NCBI RefSeq assembly: GCF_040567655.1
Contig: NZ_JBEXAC010000002.1
Span: forward strand, 3,126,906-3,190,905
Direction of reading: 5' to 3'
DNA from: Chitinophaga sp. H8
Lineage (GTDB): Bacteria; Bacteroidota; Bacteroidia; Chitinophagales; Chitinophagaceae
Length of the DNA stretch: 64,000 nucleotides
The notes under the pieces are model-generated. The model ran no database searches and was not told the DNA's origin. It saw only the letters and a program-made list of their open reading frames with translations. Positions 16,871 to 26,298 of this stretch are shown piece by piece. Positions within the stretch are counted from its first letter, which is position 1. Each line of letters starts with the position of its first letter. The position numbers and the translations under genes are program-made.

Positions 16871-19582
16871 TTAGTGTTTCGTAGTATCTGCGGTATTATT
16901 TTTCTTTTTAAGCAGGTTATTAAAGGTGTTCTTTAATGTTTGTTCTGCCTGTTTACCAGCCTGCTGCAATGGTTTTTGTCCGGTCTGCGCACTGTCTTTA
17001 TCACCAGTGAGCTGCTTTTTGATCTCATCTTTCAACGCATTGGCAGCTTGTTGTTTTACTTGTTGCAGGGTATCTTTTACCGCATTTTTAACGGTATCGA
17101 TTTTGTTTTTTACCAGTTCTGTGGCCTGGGATTTCAAATTATCCACGGTACGGTTGGCCGTTTCCCGGAGGTCTGTTTTAAGCGTAGGTTTCATGATATT
17201 GCCTGCCATTAATACCTGCAGGTGAATGCTATCGCTCACATTTACCGGAATCCCTTTGCTTTGGGCTTGTGTAACCAGGTTGTTGATCAGGGTATTCCCC
17301 TGGCTACCCATTATACTGCGGGGTAAGGCCAGTTGTAAGGTATAATCCAGGCTCTGATCAAATCCATGGGAACCTCCGATAAGCATTTGTAAACCATTAA
17401 CTTTCACTGTAAAAGGATTCACCTGCACCCGACCATTTTCAAATGAGAAATAGTTTTTTATGTCCCGGAGTGAAATATCTTTTAATTGGCTGATGTTCAG
17501 CTGGTTAGCCAGTTGGTCAACCGGCTCAAATTTCTTAAGGAAGCCTTCTATCAGCAATAAATTGCCCGCTCCATTAAGACTGGTCAGGATGGGGCTCATG
17601 TCTTTACCCAGCTTACCCTGCAGCGTTAGCTGGGAAGATATTTTACCAGACAGGAATTGAGCAATAGGCATCAGTTTCTGAACGGTATTAAATGCAGTAA
17701 ATGTTTGTTGAACATCGAGATTTTGCACATTATAAGACACGTTGATGTCTGGATTCACTTTACTGTTTCTGGTGCTGTAGCTTCCATTTATTTCCATACT
17801 ACCCTGGAGGGCATTCGCCTTTAATTGTTGCATGGTAACTGTTTCATCTTTCAGCAACAGGGTGCCGGAGAGATTGGCCATATCCAACTTGTCGTAATGT
17901 ACTTTATTTACTGCCGCCTGAATGCTGAAGTCAAGATTGGAGGGGACGGCAAAGGGCATTGCTGCAGCGGTATCAGTTTTTGCAGCTGTATTTCCTTCAG
18001 GTGCAGCAGTAGTAGTGCCCATCCATTTATCCAGATTAATTTCATCTGCTTTTGCGGATAGTTTCCCATCCAGTGGCGCATTCTTAAACATATATGCCAG
18101 CAGGTTATTCACTTCTCCGATAGCCTCAAAATTAGTACCCAGGTATTGCCCGTTGAGTTGTTGCACCGCTACATTTTTAGGATTAAAGTGCAGCAACAGG
18201 TTGTTTATTTTAACACCATCCGGATAATCTTTGCTCTTGTAAAGCATGTTACTTAACTGTAAGACACCTGCTGCATAAAAACGATCATACTGCTGTTTTT
18301 CAATAGCACTCATATTACCCTTAGCGGTCATGTCGGCATCCAGCAGACCGGTTAATTGTGTGCCGTTTTCCAGCTTTACAAACTGGGTTACTTTGGAAAG
18401 ATCCAGTTTACCCTTCGCAGCACCATCAATGTATAAGTCGGACACAGGTGTTTTTATCAGCAACCGCATATCCAGTGGTGTATTATCCATTTCCAGATGG
18501 CCGGAAGGCATGTCTACAATGGTATGGTCGGGTACACCATCAGGATTTGTAATTTTAAGGGCCAATTGGATATTCTTTACTGGTTTAGGCAGGTCGGGAT
18601 ATTGGAAGAAGCCGTCTTTTACCGCCAGGTTTAATCCAAAAGCTGGCATTTGTGCAGGAGCATAAGTGCCTTTTACAAAACCATCAAATGCAGCAGTACC
18701 TTCTGTTTTTATTTTGGAAAAATCCTGTTTATAAATAGCAGGTACCAGGGAAAGGAGGTCCTTAAATTGGGTAGAAGGAGCTTTAAAGCTCATATCCATT
18801 CCATAGGTAGAATCATTCACCAGTTTGAAAAATCCCTGTAGCGCCAGTTCCAGATTGTTGAGTACAGCTTTACCATTTTTGAAAGTGTAGGTGTTGCTGG
18901 TATTATCAATTTGTATATCTGCATCCAGTTGAGTACGGGTATTGGCCAGATAGGGAATCAGACCATATTTGAATGTCAGTGCATTAGCGAGTGTAGTGGT
19001 TTGCAGGGTAAACTGATCCTGTGTAAAGTCGCCTTTCCCCTGATGTGTTAGTCCATCTACGATTAATTGCATATTTCCCTGCTGGTCATCATAATTGATG
19101 TAGGCATCTTCAATTTTATATTGTTGCAGGTTTAAAGAGAATTGTTGCTGGCTGGTGTCGGCTGAAGCTGCAGTTGTGGTATCTGGTTTGGTGATATCCC
19201 AGTTGGCTGCTCCGTCGCGGTTTACAATAGCATGTATACGAGGCTGCTGCAGGGCGATATTGTAGATTTCCATGTTTCCACCCTTGATGACACTCATCAG
19301 GTTCAGGGCCACATCTATTTTTTTTACTGCCAGCAGCGTGTCGCCATCAAAAGGGGGCATATTAATAATCTGAAGTTCTTCCAGTGCTACTGATAATTTG
19401 GGGAAATGCCGGAACAAGCTGATATCCACATCTTTAAAATCAACCTTGGCTGTCAGATGTTTGTTGAGTTCAGTTTTTACCCTGGCTACAATCTGATTCT
19501 TAAAGAAGTAAGGGATGGCAATAGCAGCGAGTATTAATACTGCCACTACAATCATCACAATTTTCAATATTCTTTTAAACAT
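16871..19582 (-). CDS. AsmA-family inner-membrane-anchored periplasmic protein
   Basis: The 903-residue protein has an N-terminal membrane anchor (about 5-27, VMIVVAVLILAAIAIPYFF), the typical AsmA opening with VKTELNKHL and an ISLFRHFPKLSVALEEL segment, a long beta-rich middle, and an AsmA-like C-terminal domain. The final 130 residues are helical and rich in Lys, Gln and Asp (LKSQATELVKNKIDTVK and following). AsmA/TamB-like proteins are thought to bridge the periplasm and move phospholipid or support outer-membrane assembly. The gene has its own terminator and is divergent from trmH. Confidence 0.88.
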   Translation of the reverse strand: MFKRILKIVMIVVAVLILAAIAIPYFFKNQIVARVKTELNKHLTAKVDFKDVDISLFRHFPKLSVALEELQIINMPPFDGDTLLAVKKIDVALNLMSVIKGGNMEIYNIALQQPRIHAIVNRDGAANWDITKPDTTTAASADTSQQQFSLNLQQYKIEDAYINYDDQQGNMQLIVDGLTHQGKGDFTQDQFTLQTTTLANALTFKYGLIPYLANTRTQLDADIQIDNTSNTYTFKNGKAVLNNLELALQGFFKLVNDSTYGMDMSFKAPSTQFKDLLSLVPAIYKQDFSKIKTEGTAAFDGFVKGTYAPAQMPAFGLNLAVKDGFFQYPDLPKPVKNIQLALKITNPDGVPDHTIVDMPSGHLEMDNTPLDMRLLIKTPVSDLYIDGAAKGKLDLSKVTQFVKLENGTQLTGLLDADMTAKGNMSAIEKQQYDRFYAAGVLQLSNMLYKSKDYPDGVKINNLLLHFNPKNVAVQQLNGQYLGTNFEAIGEVNNLLAYMFKNAPLDGKLSAKADEINLDKWMGTTTAAPEGNTAAKTDTAAAMPFAVPSNLDFSIQAAVNKVHYDKLDMANLSGTLLLKDETVTMQQLKANALQGSMEINGSYSTRNSKVNPDINVSYNVQNLDVQQTFTAFNTVQKLMPIAQFLSGKISSQLTLQGKLGKDMSPILTSLNGAGNLLLIEGFLKKFEPVDQLANQLNISQLKDISLRDIKNYFSFENGRVQVNPFTVKVNGLQMLIGGSHGFDQSLDYTLQLALPRSIMGSQGNTLINNLVTQAQSKGIPVNVSDSIHLQVLMAGNIMKPTLKTDLRETANRTVDNLKSQATELVKNKIDTVKNAVKDTLQQVKQQAANALKDEIKKQLTGDKDSAQTGQKPLQQAGKQAEQTLKNTFNNLLKKKNNTADTTKH

Positions 19583-19685
19583 AGAAAGAAATTTTTTAAA
19601 CTGTGTGAAGGTAATAAGTAAAGTTGAAATTTGGAATGCATAGGTATGAAACAGGGCTACGGTAGCCCTTTCGGGAATAGTTTCT

Positions 19686-19693
19686 TAGTTTTG
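19686..19693 (+). promoter_or_regulatory. Possible -7 box (TAGTTTTG) of the trmH promoter
   Basis: The sequence fits the Bacteroidota TAnnTTTG -7 consensus and lies 29 bases before the trmH ATG. No clear -33 TTG partner is at the usual distance, so support is partial. Confidence 0.35.
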
Positions 19694-19721
19694 CAGTTGA
19701 AAAAATATATTGTTATCTATT

Positions 19722-20312
19722 ATGACACCAGAACGCAGGGAAAAATTATTGACAGTTTTAAACCGCCGTCAGGCTAATTTAACGGTGGTATTGGAGAATG
19801 TTGAAGATCCGCATAACATTTCTGCGGTGATGCGTACCTGTGACGCTGTAGGGATACAGGAAATATATGTAATAACTACGAAAGCGCCGAAACATAAACG
19901 ATGGGGATTCCGAAGCTCCAGCAGTGCTTATAAGTGGCTGACAGTGCATCAGTTTACAGATGTAGCCGCCTGTATGACTGCATTGCGGGCAAAATATCAA
20001 ACCATTTTAACTACTCATCTGGCAGCCGATTCGGTAGGACTTTATGAAATAGATTTTACAGGGTCCATTGCATTGGTATTTGGTAATGAACATGGAGGGG
20101 TAAGTGAGGAGGTAAGAGCTCTGGCGGATGGAAATTTTATTATTCCCCAAATGGGAATTATCCGCTCACTGAATATTTCAGTGGCCTGTGCAGTAACCAT
20201 TTATGAAGCGATGCGTCAGAAAACAGTAGCCGGACATTATGCACAGCGTAGTTTGCCGGAAGCACAGTTTAACACTTTACTGGAAGCATGGGGGTTTGAA
20301 GAAGAGGAATAG
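19722..20312 (+). CDS. trmH: tRNA (guanosine-2'-O)-methyltransferase, TrmH/SpoU family
   Basis: I start at the ATG at 19722 (MTPERREKLL), giving 196 residues; a TTG four codons upstream is less likely. The SPOUT-family motifs are present: motif 1 NLTVVLENVEDPHNISAVMRT with the catalytic Arg, motif 2 IALVFGNEHGGVS, and motif 3 IPQMGIIRSLNISVACAV, the knotted SAM site. The early MTPERREKL and later RHYAQR-like segments resemble the E. coli TrmH type that methylates G18 of tRNA. It is transcribed toward nrdA and ends in a shared terminator. Confidence 0.92.
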   Translation: MTPERREKLLTVLNRRQANLTVVLENVEDPHNISAVMRTCDAVGIQEIYVITTKAPKHKRWGFRSSSSAYKWLTVHQFTDVAACMTALRAKYQTILTTHLAADSVGLYEIDFTGSIALVFGNEHGGVSEEVRALADGNFIIPQMGIIRSLNISVACAVTIYEAMRQKTVAGHYAQRSLPEAQFNTLLEAWGFEEEE

Positions 20313-20335
20313 GACGATAATCATCATATGTAAAC

Positions 20336-20369
20336 ATAGAGGGCTGACTTGGAAAAGTCAGCCCTCTAT
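20336..20369. terminator. Bidirectional terminator between trmH and nrdA
   Basis: A perfect 15-bp stem (20336-20350 with 20355-20369) with a GGAA loop is followed by ATTTATTT on the plus side. It lies between the convergent ends of trmH and nrdA and can serve both. Confidence 0.92.
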
Positions 20370-20394
20370 TTATTTAAACTATTTCAGTTTCATA

Positions 20395-22767
20395 TTAAGC
20401 ACTGCAGGTAACACAGCCTTCTTCCATGGTGCAAACTGCACCTTCCGGAATATCTTCCAGTGATACAGGTTGAGCAGCTACCACAGGTTCCATTTGCTGG
20501 CCACCTTGTTTCTCTACTGTAAACTGTACCGCTTGGGTCGCAGCTTGTGTACGCAGGTAGTACATGCCTGTTTTGAGGCCTTTTTTCCAGGCGTAAAAGT
20601 GCATGGAAGTTAGTTTCGCAGCAGTAGGGGTATCTACAAACAGGTTCAGTGATTGAGATTGACAGATATATGCACCTCTGTCCGCCGCCATGTCGATCAG
20701 ATTACGCTGTTTTATTTCCCATACTGTTTTATACAGTTCTTTTATGTTGGTAGGAATTTCCTGGATATTTTGGATAGAACCATTAGCGGTAATGATTTTA
20801 TTCTTCATATCATTATCCCAGAGTCCCAGTTCCACCAGATCTTTCAGGAGGTGTTTATTTACTACTACAAACTCCCCACTTAATACCCTGCGGGTATAGA
20901 TATTGGAGGTATAAGGTTCGAAGCACTCGTTGTTCCCTAAGATCTGAGAAGTAGACGCTGTAGGCATTGGTGCTAACAGCAGGGAATTACGTACCCCATG
21001 TTGTTGTATTTCAGCTTTCAGTGCCTCCCAGTTCCAACGGGCAGTGGGTTCTACACCCCACATATCGAACTGGAGGATACCTTTGGATACCGGAGAGCCG
21101 GGATATGTTTGGTAAGCCCCATCTTTTGCAGCCAGGTCCTTAGAAGCGGTAAGGCCAGCAAAGTAAATAGTTTCGAAAATTTCCTTATTTAATTGTTTGG
21201 CAGCATCGCTTTCAAATGGATAACGCATCAGGATGAAGGCATCTGCCAGGCCCTGTACACCAAGTCCAATAGGACGGTGGCGTAGGTTAGAGCGTTCTGC
21301 TTCATCTACCGGATAATAGTTATTATCAATGATCTTATTCAGATTGATAGTAGCCTGGTAGGTTACATCAAATAATTTCTGATGATCAAACTGACCATCG
21401 ATCACAAAGCGGGGAAGTGCAAGTGAAGCCAGGTTACAAACGGCTACTTCATTTGCATCTGTATATTCAATGATTTCTGTGCAGAGGTTGGAGCTTTTGA
21501 TGGTGCCCAGGTTCTGCTGGTTAGATTTACGATTGGCCGCATCTTTATACAGCAGGTAAGGAGTACCTGTTTCAATCTGTGCATCCAGAATAGCAAACCA
21601 GAGATCCTGTGCTTTTACTTTTTTACGCGCACGGCCTTCCTGTTCGTACTGCGTATATAATGCTTCAAAGGCTTCACCCCAGCATTCATGTAATCCTGGT
21701 GCTTCGTGTGGGCAGAACAGGGACCATTCACCATTTTCTTCTACACGTTTCATAAACAGATCAGGCATCCACAATGCATAGAAGAGGTCACGTGCACGCA
21801 TTTCTTCCTTACCGTGATTTTTGCGGAGATCCAGGAATTCAAATACATCTGCATGCCATGGTTCCAGGTAAATTGCAAAAGCACCTTTACGTTTACCACC
21901 ACCCTGATCTACATAACGGGCGGTATCGTTAAATACGCGCAGCATGGGGATGATGCCATTTGAGGTACCATTGGTACCACTGATATAAGATCCTGTAGCG
22001 CGGATATTATGAATGCTAAGACCAATACCACCGGCGCTCTGGGAGATTTTAGCGGTTTGTTTAAGGGTATCATAAATACCTTCTATGCTATCACCTTGCA
22101 TGGTGAGCAGGAAGCAGGAAGACATCTGTGGCTTAGGTGTACCTGCGTTAAAGAGGGTAGGCGTGGCATGTGTAAACCAGCGCTCACTCATCAGGTTATA
22201 TGTTTTAATAGCTGCTTCAATATCATCTTTATGGATACCAACAGATACCCGCATGAACATATGCTGCGGACGTTCTGCCACTTTCCCATCCAGTTTCAGC
22301 AGGTAAGAACGTTCCAGCGTTTTGAAACCGAAGTAGTCAAAAGCAAAGTCACGGTCATAAATGATGTTGGAGTCCAGAATGTCTGCATTCTTTTTAATGA
22401 TCTCCCATACATCATCCGCCAGCAAAGCAGCTGGTTTGTTGGTTTTGGGATCCACATATTCATATAGTTTCTTCATCGTTTTGGAAAACGACTTGATGGT
22501 ATTTTTATGGAGATTGCTTACGGCAATGCGGGAAGCCAGCAAGGCGTAGTCAGGATGTTTTGTGGTAAGGGAAGCTGCTGTTTCTGCAGCCAGGTTATCC
22601 AGTTCTGTAGTACTTACACCGTCATACAACCCCTGGATCACTTTTTTAGCAACGTCAATGGCATCTACATATTCCGGATTAAATCCGTAGCACAGTTTTT
22701 CAATGCGTGCAGTGATTTTATCAAATTTAACGGCTTCTTTTCTGCCGTCTCTTTTTATGACAAACAT
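20395..22767 (-). CDS. nrdA: Class Ia ribonucleoside-diphosphate reductase, alpha subunit
   Basis: The 790-residue protein starts with an ATP-cone ([17 protein letters not shown]). The active-site residues are Cys218 (MSSCFLL), Asn427-Cys429-Glu431 (SNLCTE) and Cys444 (VCNLASL). These are, as I recall, the same numbers as in human RRM1, marking it as the eukaryote-like NrdA group. The C-terminus carries the redox pair used for re-reduction ([12 protein letters not shown]). It reduces ribonucleotides to deoxyribonucleotides with the NrdB radical subunit. It follows nrdB on the same strand, separated by 92 bases holding a heptad-repeat hairpin, and both genes are behind a cobalamin riboswitch. 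Confidence 0.97.
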   Translation of the reverse strand: MFVIKRDGRKEAVKFDKITARIEKLCYGFNPEYVDAIDVAKKVIQGLYDGVSTTELDNLAAETAASLTTKHPDYALLASRIAVSNLHKNTIKSFSKTMKKLYEYVDPKTNKPAALLADDVWEIIKKNADILDSNIIYDRDFAFDYFGFKTLERSYLLKLDGKVAERPQHMFMRVSVGIHKDDIEAAIKTYNLMSERWFTHATPTLFNAGTPKPQMSSCFLLTMQGDSIEGIYDTLKQTAKISQSAGGIGLSIHNIRATGSYISGTNGTSNGIIPMLRVFNDTARYVDQGGGKRKGAFAIYLEPWHADVFEFLDLRKNHGKEEMRARDLFYALWMPDLFMKRVEENGEWSLFCPHEAPGLHECWGEAFEALYTQYEQEGRARKKVKAQDLWFAILDAQIETGTPYLLYKDAANRKSNQQNLGTIKSSNLCTEIIEYTDANEVAVCNLASLALPRFVIDGQFDHQKLFDVTYQATINLNKIIDNNYYPVDEAERSNLRHRPIGLGVQGLADAFILMRYPFESDAAKQLNKEIFETIYFAGLTASKDLAAKDGAYQTYPGSPVSKGILQFDMWGVEPTARWNWEALKAEIQQHGVRNSLLLAPMPTASTSQILGNNECFEPYTSNIYTRRVLSGEFVVVNKHLLKDLVELGLWDNDMKNKIITANGSIQNIQEIPTNIKELYKTVWEIKQRNLIDMAADRGAYICQSQSLNLFVDTPTAAKLTSMHFYAWKKGLKTGMYYLRTQAATQAVQFTVEKQGGQQMEPVVAAQPVSLEDIPEGAVCTMEEGCVTCSA

Positions 22768-22803
22768 GGGTATTGAATTTAATGGGTAAAAGAAATAGCG
22801 ATT

Positions 22804-22858
22804 AGCTTTTGGCTGTTAGCTATTAGCCAAACACTGATGGCCAATAGCTAACGGCTTA
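22804..22858. repeat. Heptad (RGCYNNN) array A, hairpin between nrdB and nrdA
   Basis: From 22804 the sequence reads in a strict 7-bp period: TAGCTTT, TGGCTGT, TAGCTAT, TAGCCAA, a non-matching heptad, TGGCCAA, TAGCTAA, CGGCTTA. The spacer triplets GTT and ATT on the left pair with AAT and AAC on the right, so the array folds into a nested 19-bp hairpin with only three positions off perfect pairing and an 8-nt loop. It lies between two genes of one operon. Confidence 0.75.
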
Positions 22859-22859
22859 T

Positions 22860-23837
22860 TTAAAAGTCTTCTTCTAAACTAAAGGTTTGTGATTCTTTGC
22901 TGCCGCCGCCCATTACACCGGACTTCTGGTAGTCACCTACGCGTTTTTCAAAGAAATTGGTTTTACCCTGTAATGAAATCATTTCCATGAAATCAAATGG
23001 GTTGGGGGTATTAAACATTTTAGCACATCCGAGTTCGCCCAGCCATCTGTCTGCTACGAATTCAATGTATTGAGACATAAGACGGCTATTCATACCGATA
23101 AGGTCTACCGGTAGTGCGTTCACGATAAAATCCTTTTCAATTTCTACTGCATCCCTGATCAGTTCACGTACTTCATCTTCCGGCAGTTTTTGTTCCAGCA
23201 TACTATAGAGCTGACATGCAAATTCGCAATGCAATCCTTCATCCCGGCTGATCAGTTCATTAGAGAAAGTAAGGCCTGGCATTAATCCTCTTTTCTTTAA
23301 CCAGAAGAGGGAGCAGAAGCTGCCGCTGAAGAAAATCCCCTCTACTGCCGCAAAAGCTACCAGACGTTGTGCAAAGTTGCCGTTTTCGATCCAGCGTAAT
23401 GCCCATTCTGCTTTTCTTTTAACAGCAGGTACTGTTTCAATGGCATGAAAAAGTCTGTCTTTTTCAGCAGGATCTTTCACATAAGTATCGATCAGCAGTG
23501 CGTAAGTTTCAGAGTGAATATTTTCCATCATGATCTGGAAACCATAAAAGCAGCGAGCTTCCGGTAATTGCACTTCTCTCATGAAGTTGACAGCCAGGTT
23601 TTCATTTACGATACCATCGCTGGCAGCAAAGAATGCCAGTACATGTGAAATAAAATGACGTTCACCATCATTCAGCCCGGCCCAATCCTTCAGATCTCCA
23701 CTCAGGTCAATCTCTTCTGCCGTCCAGAAACTGGCTTCATGCTTTTTATACATGTCCCATATTTTGGGATAGTTAATGGGCAATATCACAAACCGATCTT
23801 TGTTCTCCCGGAGTAAAACTTCGTTTTCGTAGTTCAT
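22860..23837 (-). CDS. nrdB: Class Ia ribonucleoside-diphosphate reductase, beta (radical) subunit
   Basis: The 325-residue protein carries the diiron-tyrosyl radical site: Asp74 (ASDG), Glu105 and His108 (MENIHSE), the radical Tyr112 in HSETY, Glu166, and Glu200/His203 (SRDEGLH). The segment EARCFYGFQ and its spacing resemble eukaryotic R2. The C-terminal tail (FSLEEDF) is the docking peptide for NrdA. It is the first gene of the nrdBA operon and lies about 130 bases after the end of a cobalamin riboswitch aptamer, so B12 probably represses it. Confidence 0.97.
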   Translation of the reverse strand: MNYENEVLLRENKDRFVILPINYPKIWDMYKKHEASFWTAEEIDLSGDLKDWAGLNDGERHFISHVLAFFAASDGIVNENLAVNFMREVQLPEARCFYGFQIMMENIHSETYALLIDTYVKDPAEKDRLFHAIETVPAVKRKAEWALRWIENGNFAQRLVAFAAVEGIFFSGSFCSLFWLKKRGLMPGLTFSNELISRDEGLHCEFACQLYSMLEQKLPEDEVRELIRDAVEIEKDFIVNALPVDLIGMNSRLMSQYIEFVADRWLGELGCAKMFNTPNPFDFMEMISLQGKTNFFEKRVGDYQKSGVMGGGSKESQTFSLEEDF

Positions 23838-23964
23838 ACGTTAAAATATTTTATGGTTAACTGCAGAGAGAAGGTGGCCCGACGGAAGATAACTATCCTA
23901 CTGTGAGGTGGGGATGTCACTTTCGTCAATACCTTAACTCGCGAAGGTTTTGACAAATTTTGGC

Positions 23965-24145
23965 TGTTTTGGCAGGTCTCCTGGCTGTCCCTGTATCCGG
24001 ATGCCTTCCCATTTACCTATTGATAAACAGTGGCTTTGTATCCGGTACCATAAACCGTTTGCGCACGGAATCGGGATCACAGTAGCGCGTCTGCTCGTGA
24101 TTTCCACACGATTCCCTATTAATCCCGGTATCAACCGGGAACCAA
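23965..24145 (-). promoter_or_regulatory. Adenosylcobalamin (B12) riboswitch upstream of nrdBA
   Basis: On the minus strand the conserved cobalamin-riboswitch elements occur in the right order: a P2-like hairpin (24123-24140), GGGAAT (24111-24116), GTGGAAATC (24099-24107), a CGCTACTGTGAT core (24076-24087), AGCCACTG (24028-24035), GGGAAGGC (24003-24010) and the B12 box GCCAGGAGACCTGCC (23971-23985). Expression-platform sequence of about 130 bases leads to the nrdB start at 23837. B12 riboswitches on class I reductase genes are known where a B12-dependent class II enzyme also exists. The rest of this 600-base gap (24146-24438) shows no other feature I can support. Confidence 0.95.
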
Positions 24146-24438
24146 AGCAGCAAAATGTAAGAACTATCGCAAATGTAAGCACGATTAACAGGGAGGGGAG
24201 ATAAAGTTCTTAACAGGTGTGGAAAAAGAATCTCACAAAAAGGTGAACTATTTCGCAAGTATGCACAGCATTAGGTTTGCCGCGAAACACATGCCTTGTT
24301 CCGGGGGAAACGCACATTTGTGCATCCATTTTTCAATTGCCTGATTGATGAAAATATTTAATGCGAATGGGGCATATATTTTATTTATTTGACATGGGAA
24401 AAGTGGATTAATAGTCTGAAAACTGTACATTTATTTTT

Positions 24439-25080
24439 ATGCAGGCACCAGTTATCACATTGCAAAAAGTTAGAAAGTTTTATGGCTCCTTCGAAGTGCT
24501 GGCAATTGACCAACTAGTGCTGAAAGGAGGGATTTATTGGCTGCAGGGACAAAATGGAGCTGGCAAAACTACCTGCATGAAAATGCTGGCCGGCCTGATT
24601 CCTTTTGAAGGGGAAATTATACTGCAAGGACAAGTCAGCAGTAAAAGACAACCGGTGCGTTATCGTCAGCTGGTTAACTATGCAGAGGCAGAACCAGTAT
24701 ATCCCGGATTTCTGACAGGAAAGGATCTTATCCGATTATATAACACGACCAAGAGAGGAGATACCACAATGACAGGGAGGATGGCCACTTTGCTGGGCAT
24801 TGATGCATTTGTGGAGAACCCGGTAAGCAGCTATTCCAGCGGAATGCTTAAAAAATTATCATTATTACTGGCTTTTATTGGTACACCAGCAGTTATATTG
24901 CTGGATGAGCCACTTATTACTATTGATACTGCCACTTTACCCGTGTTATATACCCTGATACAGGAGTGTTATGATGATGGTGTTACTTTCTGTATTACCT
25001 CACACCAGCCAATACCACCAGGTGTATTGCCGGTAACCGCAACGCTTGCCGTGGAGCATAAAAACATTGTTTACAGATAA
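24439..25080 (+). CDS. ABC transporter ATP-binding protein
   Basis: The 213-residue protein has a Walker A GQNGAGKTT (37-45), a signature YSSGMLKK and a Walker B VILLDEPL, followed by a switch histidine in ITSHQP. It is of the short, single-domain CcmA/NatA type that works with a multi-span permease. The next gene starts one base after its stop and encodes that permease. What is transported is unknown; gliding- or antibiotic-type exporters have this layout. Confidence 0.92.
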   Translation: MQAPVITLQKVRKFYGSFEVLAIDQLVLKGGIYWLQGQNGAGKTTCMKMLAGLIPFEGEIILQGQVSSKRQPVRYRQLVNYAEAEPVYPGFLTGKDLIRLYNTTKRGDTTMTGRMATLLGIDAFVENPVSSYSSGMLKKLSLLLAFIGTPAVILLDEPLITIDTATLPVLYTLIQECYDDGVTFCITSHQPIPPGVLPVTATLAVEHKNIVYR

Positions 25081-25081
25081 G

Positions 25082-26206
25082 ATGGGCATAGCATTAGGCA
25101 TTCTGACCAAAGTATTCACACACCGGTTCTATACCAGGAACACCGTTTTTTTTCTTTTATTATTTTATCTGCTCTTCGGTACTGTAGAAAGTAGTCAGCT
25201 TTTATCCTATCACCTTTCGCTGATGAAAGGGTTTTTGTTCAATACCAGCTTTTTATTGCTGGTATTAGGGTTATGGTTTTTATATAATGCAAAATGCGTG
25301 AATTATGTGGTGAAAACCCTCAGCACAAGAGGATATGAATTTCTATATAGTACATTGGGCGGCTGCAATACCGGCAGGAGGAGAAGCCTGTTGGTATGTA
25401 TTCATATCTCCATATATTTTCCGGTATTGCTGTATTCACTGATAGCGATAATTGTTGCTCTACGTTATCAGCTATATATACCTGTTGTGAGTATATGCTT
25501 TTTTAACCTGCTGATGTGTGTCATTGCTGTATGGACATATGAAAGGAAGTTGCGTAATACGGATATTACTGCATTTTCAGGTTGTTTTAATCAGTGGTTG
25601 AATAAGCACTTCAGAAAACCTCCTGCACTTTATTATTTATATGAATTATTGACGGGCCATGCGCGTATGTTGCTGAGTACTAAATTGTTTTCGGGATTTG
25701 TGCTCCTGCTTACATTTGGGCTAATGAAGCAGGATATATATGATATCCGGATGGTATTGCTGGGTGTACTATTATGTACCATTGCGCACGTTATGCTGAT
25801 ATTCCAGCACAGGAATTTTGAAGATCAGCAATTGCAGTTCACCCGTAATCTGCCGGTGTCATTGTCTGAGAGATATTTATCAATGGCACTGTTGTATCTG
25901 GTCCTGTTTTTGCCGGAGTATATTATGGTAGTGGTCAATACCTGGCATCATCTGGTGCCGGCCGATCTGTTAAAAGTATTGTTGCTGGCCTTTTCGGCAT
26001 TGTTACTTTTCCGGAGCTTATTGTATTTTGCCCGCCTCGACCCCGATAAGCACCTGCGTTGGGTATTATTGATTGCATTTATATTGTTGTTCATGATACT
26101 TGGGAAATGGCATCTTGCTGCGATTGTGTTGATGCAGGGAGCTGCTATCTGGATCTTTTTCAAAAGATATCCCACATACGAGCCACTGAAAGAAGCTATT
26201 CAATAA
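25082..26206 (+). CDS. ABC transporter permease-like multi-span membrane protein
   Basis: I start at 25082 (MGIALGILTKVF), one base after the ATPase stop, rather than at an upstream in-frame ATG inside the ATPase gene; this gives 374 residues. About ten hydrophobic segments are visible, including FFLLLFYLLFG, FLLLVLGLWFLY, MALLYLVLFLPEY and VLLIAFILLFMIL. I do not recognise a named family. The tight spacing argues that it is the partner of the upstream ATPase. Confidence 0.75.
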   Translation: MGIALGILTKVFTHRFYTRNTVFFLLLFYLLFGTVESSQLLSYHLSLMKGFLFNTSFLLLVLGLWFLYNAKCVNYVVKTLSTRGYEFLYSTLGGCNTGRRRSLLVCIHISIYFPVLLYSLIAIIVALRYQLYIPVVSICFFNLLMCVIAVWTYERKLRNTDITAFSGCFNQWLNKHFRKPPALYYLYELLTGHARMLLSTKLFSGFVLLLTFGLMKQDIYDIRMVLLGVLLCTIAHVMLIFQHRNFEDQQLQFTRNLPVSLSERYLSMALLYLVLFLPEYIMVVVNTWHHLVPADLLKVLLLAFSALLLFRSLLYFARLDPDKHLRWVLLIAFILLFMILGKWHLAAIVLMQGAAIWIFFKRYPTYEPLKEAIQ

Positions 26207-26298
26207 GTTACCCGGATCTGCAAAAGCAGATAAAAAAACTTCGAAATTCACTTTTTTATTTTTATCTTAAACAAGGTATCTTTTTTGAAACCTGGTAT

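Noticed and set aside
19710..19721. TTG start for trmH
   Set aside because: The ATG at 19722 gives the standard TrmH beginning (MTPER).
23934..24258. Several open frames of 80-84 codons on both strands
   Set aside because: They cover the cobalamin riboswitch, whose conserved elements explain the sequence better than any protein.
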